This document shows, one piece after another, positions 57,955 to 64,000 of a stretch of DNA of 64,000 nt. Under the pieces are notes generated by a model. It had not been told where the DNA came from. It worked only from the letters and a program-made list of their open reading frames with translations, and ran no database searches. The stretch comes from Seriola aureovittata (Eukaryota > Chordata > Actinopteri > Carangiformes > Carangidae): assembly GCF_021018895.1 (NCBI RefSeq), contig NC_079375.1:10138732-10202731 (forward strand), read 5' to 3'. How positions within the stretch are numbered: position 1 is the stretch's first letter; the number at the start of each line of letters is the position of its first letter. The position numbers and the translations under genes are program-made.

Positions 57955-60043
57955 CCCTTTATTGGAAAAGCATTATGAGTTACATAAGGTTGCTAATTTG
58001 AGTAAGGCTTATTGAGCTGCCTATTGTGACCCAAGTTATGAGCCACATTTAGGCAGTTACCCAACATGCAGCCCAGCAGATTAATACTGATCAATGCCAC
58101 AGGAGCCGACAGTCAGTGGCACAACAGGAAACACAAACAATGACTGTGATCTGTGAATAAAATGGTGATTTGAGCGGCAAATATAAAGAAACATCTGGAT
58201 TAGTGCAGCAAACTGTATTTTTGTTTGAACCGCCCAACACTGGTTTCTTGCAAACACAGACTCTTGTGGACACTTGCAGCCATTTTTGAGTTAACCTGTG
58301 GTTCATGAGACAACAAATTGCTACCAAGCCATAAAATCTCCTCTGGGTTGTTAAGCCTGAGTAGTTTTTGCGTGGTCATCTGGTAGACATTAGAGCCAAA
58401 CCATCAAAATCACAGGGGTTTAACGTTAACACAGACCCAAAGCTGGAAACCCCAAACAATCCTGACAGCACTTACAAAGCATTATTTAAATTTTAGATCC
58501 AAACTTGTAAACGTTCTGAATAAAGTAATTCTCTATTGGAGCAAACATGCTTTTTGTTTGTTGGTGGAGGTACATGGGTCACCAGGTCAGACTGCTCGTG
58601 GAGCAAGTAGGACTTACATATTTTTGCTAAAAGATTATTTGACAGGTTTTCTATGATTGATTTGGACCAAAAATGCATAAGACAGGACAATACACAAAGT
58701 ACATTCCATACTGATGATCCCTGAAAAAACTTGAATTCCTTTCTGTTTCTATTTAACATCACTGCCTGGGTTCAAACAGGGAGAAACAGCAACAGTGTGT
58801 TGCAGTAAGGAAAATGCTGCACAACAAATGCATTTGCTACCTCAAGCTATGACTAAACTCAGAGATATATCAATTCAGCGGAGAGTGAGCAATGGATATG
58901 GTCAAGGGACTCTCCTAAAGTAGTAAATCTTAGGCTGACCTCTCTGACTTGGCTGGATTTAGTTTACCATCCTGTTACCAGTGATACGACCATTTGACTT
59001 TCATCAAAACTTTAGAGGGAGAGAGACCGCACACGGTAAGCAGGGAGCATGGAAGAAAAGGGAAATCCTATACACATTTCAGTTGTGATATTTCTATTTA
59101 TCTATATTTTACTATCTATCTATGCTGAGCATCAGAGCATCAAGACTTGAATTGATAGTGTCACTTCTTAGTGGCAATAAAACCCATGAAAAGACCAAAA
59201 CCAATGACAGAACAGTATTGCTTCTGTAGCCAAAGCCTGATACAGCGTATTCCTCTGTGCCATAGAGCTGCATTGTTATCCAAAAGCTATTAAAAACACA
59301 CAAGTGAGCCACGCTGTTGCAGTGGGTGACGCCTTCCTTCATTACCATAAACATGGGCACTGTAGTCTATTCTGACTCATCCACAGCAACAACGTCCCGC
59401 TGCTGGAGATACTCACAAGAGCATCAAATGTATATGAAACTGGCCTTAAAAGAGTCCATAATTAAAACATTTCTTCTTTTAGGGTAACATTTTCTAAATA
59501 CCACAGTGTCCAACAGTTTCAGGAAATCACTATATTATATATAATCACTGTGATTTTAAAGATTTATGTCCTCAGTATGAATAAATGGGCTTGAGGCCGA
59601 GAGGCACAGACAGGCTGGGGAAGTCATAAAGCTCTGAGTCTGACATAGACATTGTCGGTTTTGTTCATGAAATTTGTTAAGAATAAGATGACAAAAAATA
59701 TACAATAATCCTCTTGGACACACTCCTACTTATTTTAGTAATAGTAATTCTGCATTGAATATACTCGTAAGGTGACATTTACTTGAATTTCTGTGAATAT
59801 GGCTCTAAAATAATGAAATGCACTATAGAGATCAAAGTGAGCAATAGACACATGAGAAAATCACAGTATGAATGTCGTATACTGTGCAAGAAGCAATTTT
59901 TTACTTCAGCTTTAACTTACCTTTGTATCCGAGGACAGCCACTGCTATGGTGAGCAGGGCACAGAGCACATAGAGGAGTGCAATAGCCGCCCTCAGTGCC
60001 CAGTCATTTTTACACTTGGTGCACTCTGTACCCTCCTGAATTC
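53973..60043 (-). CDS. colec12: Collectin-12 / scavenger receptor CL-P1 (5' exon(s) not in window)
   Basis: Type II membrane receptor, trimeric, that binds and internalises oxidised LDL, microbes and galactose-type glycans. Exons: 59921-60043, 56781-56867, 55586-56629, 54938-55495, 54680-54822, 54414-54523, 53973-54234; phases consistent, 774 complete codons before the stop. Order: [14 protein letters not shown] juxtamembrane tail, one membrane span (about 23 residues), a coiled-coil stalk of about 375 residues with 11 N-glycosylation sequons, 46 uninterrupted Gly-X-Y triplets including a Lys-rich QKGDKGDKG, a Pro-rich linker, and a C-type lectin domain with the galactose-type QPD motif and WND. 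Human COLEC12 is 742 residues. The conserved cytoplasmic start (MKDDF in human) was not found in 60044-64000. The C-terminus runs on about 43 residues past FICE, longer than human; see findings. Confidence 0.94.
54414..54523 (-). CDS. colec12: colec12 lectin domain, part 2
   Basis: [20 protein letters not shown] then [16 protein letters not shown]; the WIGL-type motif is present as WLGL. 110 bases, phase 0 to 2. Confidence 0.95.
54680..54822 (-). CDS. colec12: colec12 lectin domain, part 1
   Basis: [20 protein letters not shown] then FDEANLFC and [12 protein letters not shown]; 143 bases, phase 1 to 0. Holds the first three lectin cysteines. Confidence 0.95.
54938..55495 (-). CDS. colec12: colec12 collagen-like exon
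   Basis: A 558-base exon with 46 perfect Gly-X-Y triplets from [13 protein letters not shown] to GLPGLP, then a Pro-rich linker with [12 protein letters not shown]. Acceptor TTTCAG, donor CCTG|GTGAGT, phase 1 to 1. Confidence 0.96.
55586..56629 (-). CDS. colec12: colec12 large coiled-coil stalk exon
   Basis: A 1044-base exon, 347 codons plus split codons, phase 1 to 1. Landmarks: [40 protein letters not shown], and [20 protein letters not shown], all close to human. Heptad-like throughout, ten N-X-S/T sequons. Donor CAGG|GTAAGA; the open frame past 55586 to 55496 is intron read-through. Confidence 0.96.
56781..56867 (-). CDS. colec12: colec12 exon, start of stalk
   Basis: [20 protein letters not shown] then VETDLKKL; 87 bases, phase 1 to 1 (human VEKMDNVTGGMETS, VESDLKKL). 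Confidence 0.92.
56868..59920. other. colec12 intron after the membrane-span exon
   Basis: About 3.05 kb with a long CA tract and a GATA-type tract near 56964. No coding exon seen; open frames at 57181-57625 lack supporting features. Confidence 0.6.
57869..57953. repeat. (CA)n microsatellite
   Basis: Around 85 bases, one AA interruption near 57923; longest simple repeat in the window. Confidence 0.95.
59921..60043 (-). CDS. colec12: colec12 exon with membrane span
   Basis: [20 protein letters not shown] then [20 protein letters not shown]; 123 bases, phase 1 to 1. Human reads GIQEGTQCTKCKNNWALKFS. Confidence 0.94.
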
Positions 60044-61080
60044 CTGCAACATACAACAGAATCGGTGTCACACATTACTGTACTATATGCACGCACAATG
60101 CAACACAAGGCAATGTTGAGAAGCAGTAGTAACTCAGATATTCTACAACTGGCGCAGGGAGTTCATAAAAATGAGCCAAAGGTTTTCATTCAAAAATGAA
60201 ATCCCATGGGATGCGTTTTTTTTCATTTCATAACTAAGTTTAGTACAGCATGACTAAAGCAGGACACGCTGTGCCTTTCTTCAGCCAAGTATATATTGAA
60301 AACATTTGTCCTCATGAATAGGCAAGAAGACTCACTATGAAACTAAAAATCGCTGCACATGTGTTATCCATACGACAGAAGAGTCAAAACAAAACACGGC
60401 CATTCCCCCTCTGTGTCATTCCTCATTGCCATCTGACCCAAAACTACGCTACAGTGAAATATTTGGTCATTCACGTCACAGATGTTCACCAGTCCAGTCC
60501 AACACCATGTGATACAATGCTAAACATAATATTATAGGCAGGATGTTTACTTGACTTCATTACAACTGACCAAGTAGCCTCTGGCGAGCAGAGTGAGAGG
60601 GCAGCTGGTGTGCGTTCACAACAGGCAATAAAGATCTGTAGACAGAACAAACTTTAAGTCAGATTATATAAGATGTCCTGTAACACTGTACCAGACAGGA
60701 AGGTTATTAAATAAGCGGTTTCAGCCTGAGCTAAACCATAACAATTTAAACTACACTTCCATTGTTGTACATTTGCCTTAAATTTTGGGGCTATAGGAAA
60801 ACCATGGTTTGTCACAACTTGGGTTTTAGTTTCACTTCATTTTGAAAATAATTTCTGGGATCTTGAATTCACTGAAAACAGGTCCGGTGGGACAAGAAAC
60901 ACAAGAAGTCAGTCGCTCATACAGATTAGCTATTTATGTTTTATGGAATAAATTAAAATAATGTTTTTTTATTACTTTGGTTTCGACTGTTTCATAAAGA
61001 TTATGTTGAACCACTGAGCCAAACTTCTCATTTGACTGACATTAAAGTCCTATAACTATAGTAAATAATGTCGTTGGGTT

Positions 61081-61686
61081 ATGTCATACTCTAAAGCACC
61101 ATGGTTTCTGGTCACAACATGCCCCTTGGCATTATGGGTAGGTTTAGTGTTTCCACTGGGGGAATCTATAAAAAATTCCCCAGCTGGACTGACATCTTCA
61201 TATGACTTCCTCCTCAAACGGCATCAGAGGCCTGGCTCTGTCCCTTTAACTTATGTCACCCGTGATGGGGTGGCTCCATCCTTCTCAGTCTGGGGTGGGC
61301 CAGGACCACCAGAGGGGTACTGGAGGTTTGGCCTCTCGGCTTTGGACCCACACATCTGTGCAAACATCACATCTGACCACCTCAAAGGGGCCCAGCCGTG
61401 GACACAGACATGGATATGCAGGCCACTGTTGTCCTTATGTGTACTGAGAGCCTCATGTTGGGAGCCAGTGTGGAGAACTCCGTCAGAGACCCCCCCCCCG
61501 GTCCTGACCACATGCTGCTTAAAGGACAACATCACACCATGTAAACAAGCAGCTGCCCGTCTGCAATTTCTGGGTCAAGAGCAGGGCAGCGGTGGTATTT
61601 CTGTGTTCATTAGAATTTCAAATACTTTCTCTCAGTCCAAATCCTTTAATGAAGGTTTCCATCATTATAGATGTTCTAATAATTAA
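61081..61686 (+). other. Unexplained 201-codon open frame, probably not a gene
   Basis: Longest open frame in the window outside the four genes, in a GC-richer patch. It has no repeat of known domain motifs, no hydrophobic N-terminus of signal type beyond a short VGLVFPL run, and lies antisense in a colec12 intron. A 94-codon frame overlaps on the other strand. I do not recognise it. Confidence 0.15.
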
Positions 61687-62162
61687 CTCTGTACAAATCC
61701 CCTGCACCTGAACAAATTCTTCTCAGTACAATGCCCCCACATAACTGTGTTTACTAGAATCAAAACTCTCCACCATAGTTAATGCAGGAAAACAGATCGG
61801 CATCTATATAGAATAATCAGAAATGCAGCCCTGAAGAAAATCACAAGGAATTGGGTGAAACACTCGTGTCCAATTTACAAAAAGACAGAGGCAGATCTTG
61901 GGAAAACAAATAAACTTATAGACACACATATTAAAGGAGGAGTAGACATACACATGGTATGTCCGTAAGCAGGTACGAATTACAAATATTTGCGTGCATC
62001 CATCTATGTATATGTATGTATGTGCATATATGGATGAAGATGTAACCACTCTTTATCTTCTTCTTCCTTCAGTTTGTGTCACTGGGTGTATGAAATACAA
62101 AAAATGAAAATAATAATAACAACAATAATTCAAATGATGTGGAATTATATTGGACATTTTGT

Positions 62163-62460
62163 TGTTGATAGGGAGAAATTCTAATCATCGATAGTCAAGG
62201 TATTTTGGTGAAGAAAGCTCTCTGGAGCCCAGGATGTCTTATGCTGAGGATGTTTATTGAAGCTTGGCCAAGCAGAACAGAGGGATCATCAATACAGTCT
62301 CCTGTGCATGATGTCACCTCAAGTCTGAAGCAGGAACCCCTGTGGTTAGTCTTTATACACTTAGAAAGATGACTATAGATAGCTTACATTCATTGATTGG
62401 TCCATTAACCATAAACAAGGAAACATGATTACACACGCCGAGGTGCTGATACTCACAACA
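62163..62460 (-). mobile_element. Solo-LTR-like segment
   Basis: On the minus strand it starts TGTTGTGAGTATCAGCACC, has a TATA-like TGTATAAAGAC near 62350, an AATAAA near 62247 in GGCCAAGCTTCAATAAACAT, and ends TATCAACA, so TG...CA with promoter and poly(A) signal in LTR order about 100 bases apart. No internal coding region or second copy is in the window, and I found no clear target-site duplication, so borders are uncertain. Confidence 0.4.
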
Positions 62461-64000
62461 CCCAGCCCCTTGTTATTGACCATCCAAGATCTTCTGTTAT
62501 CAACCCTAGCACCAACAGCAGCAAACCACAGCTGCGTCTGGAGGAGCCGCCTGAGCATCTCAAGGCCTGTAAGATTTAATGCAGTAGCTGTGGCACAGCA
62601 ACCTAGGGCCTCACACTGACCTTTCACCCTGAGTCAGTCATTCATTAGGTAGACAAGAGAAAATTCCCTCACAGTTGTTGTACTGAATTATGAATTGTAA
62701 GAGAAGTATGAAAAGGTAGACCTACACACCTGCTGCACTCTTAGTGGTTACTGAGTTACAAAAAGGCTGCAACCATATTTTAGCACTATCCAAACAAGAC
62801 AAAGACGGTATAGGTTACTAGCATAATTAATTAAACTATAGCACAACAGTGTTAGAGACTTGAAAAGCAATGCTGGGACACTTTGTCAGCTGTCTCACAC
62901 CCTTTCACTTGGTATTAATAGAAGGAATAATCAAGGCAAGTCTGAGAGCATTTAGAATCCTACAGCTGGACTTTAAGGTGTAATAGACAAAAGTAATCTT
63001 GTAGTTATGTGAGTGATTATGAACTCTGAAAAGCGAAATAAAATGAGTCTTAAGACAGGATTTACAAGTTGCAATAGACAGAGAAGACCTGACAAACTGT
63101 GTTTGTACAAAATGTTCCACAGTGAGGGGGCAGCTATGGAAACTGCTCAGTCACATTTGGGACTCTAACCTGGAACGGCGTTGTTCAAGCTATTGGCTCA
63201 TCATGGAAAAAAATGGGTAAAATCAAAACCAAAGTGCTTTAACTGTCAGGACTATAATCTAAATGTACATGTGGTCTCTACACAAACTTTAAAGTTCCTA
63301 GGGTTAACACCATCACTATTTAGCAGATACTGTGTTGTAAATCCTGGCCGGGACAGGTTACAGACCCAGACTGTCATGTTCTCTCAGAAATGATGCTTCC
63401 ACTGGATGAACATGGAAATTCATTCTGGGCAGAGCACACAGTAGCTCTGTCCAGGGTCGCAACATTTTCCCACTACTTGTCACTGGAGTGTTTTCTGTTC
63501 CTCTCCAAAAGATTTTTCTCAAACAACTACTCTGTCAACGATGTGGTTCACACAGCAAGGGTGAAGAGAAAACACTTCTAAAGTAGCCACAGTATTCTGT
63601 TACATAGGAGCCAGAAAGAAAATAAAACTACTGGGTTTCTAAAGCCATAGGTACGAAATGTGGGCTAAGTAGTTTTCGCAAATGCTTTGACGGCTTGTTT
63701 AGTTAAATTTACATCCACAGAAGATGTTAAGGTATATTAAGGTAATCATAGGTGAAAATATAGTGTGCATGAACTCATACTGCTTATAGTCCAAGCACAC
63801 CACAGCAAAAACAATCAGATGTGTCCAATCTTTTCAAAGTGGTAATGTAATCATGAAAAACTTGATTCTCCATGGCCCTCACCCCTACACACATTATGTT
63901 CCTCATTCGTCAGTAAGTGAGTCATTTTTCATATCTACGGGACCATTGTGACCTCTTGCTGTCTACACATAGACTACCGCAGTACATAAACATGTTGACA

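Larger units (their letters stand above)
60044..64000. other. colec12 upstream intron, to window edge
   Basis: No exon for the conserved EEEEVQSFGYKRF tail was found on the minus strand. Contains a GC-richer patch with a 201-codon plus-strand open frame (61081-61686) and an LTR-like segment (62163-62460). Stretch 62700-64000 shows nothing recognisable. Confidence 0.55.

Overview
The window reads as nuclear DNA of a ray-finned fish, most likely a percomorph-type teleost. Coding sequence is confined to short exons with GT-AG introns, intergenic DNA is AT-rich with many (CA)n tracts, and several dispersed repeats look like families I know from spiny-rayed fish genomes. No bacterial, organellar or intact viral gene is present. 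Four vertebrate genes were reconstructed exon by exon, with reading phases that agree across every junction. All four lie on the minus strand, so transcription runs from high to low coordinates.

From right to left: (1) colec12 (scavenger receptor with C-type lectin, CL-P1), 53973-60043. Seven exons cover the transmembrane segment, coiled-coil stalk, 46 uninterrupted Gly-X-Y triplets and the lectin domain. The first exon(s), for the cytoplasmic tail, were not found and probably lie past the right edge. (2) stam, 42332-50166, complete in 14 exons, 521 codons plus stop: VHS, UIM, SH3, helical core and a Pro/Gln/Tyr-rich tail. (3) tmem236, 34684-37973, complete in 4 exons, 363 codons plus stop. 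(4) cacnb2, a voltage-gated calcium-channel beta subunit, 1448-29445. Nine 5' exons are present, including the beta2a-type palmitoylation-signal first exon; the 3' half of the guanylate-kinase-like domain and the C-terminus lie off the left edge.

The genes do not form an operon or pathway. STAM acts in endosomal ubiquitin sorting, COLEC12 is an endocytic pattern-recognition receptor, CACNB2 is a calcium-channel subunit and TMEM236 is a poorly characterised membrane protein. What links them is conserved synteny: stam-tmem236-cacnb2 keeps the order and orientation of human 10p12. MRC1 and SLC39A12, which sit between TMEM236 and CACNB2 in human, are absent from the 5.2 kb gap here, and colec12 (human 18p) is the upstream neighbour.

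The remainder is introns and intergenic DNA: microsatellites, a short terminal-inverted-repeat element, several copies of dispersed repeats, a possible solo LTR and a CpG-rich promoter-like patch inside cacnb2 intron 1. I found no new multi-gene system. The best leads are a probable GC-AG intron and a shortened exon 2 in a divergent cacnb2, CA-repeat tracts just after two consecutive stam 5' splice sites whose exons together keep frame, an odd C-terminal extension of colec12, and the loss of two genes from a conserved block.
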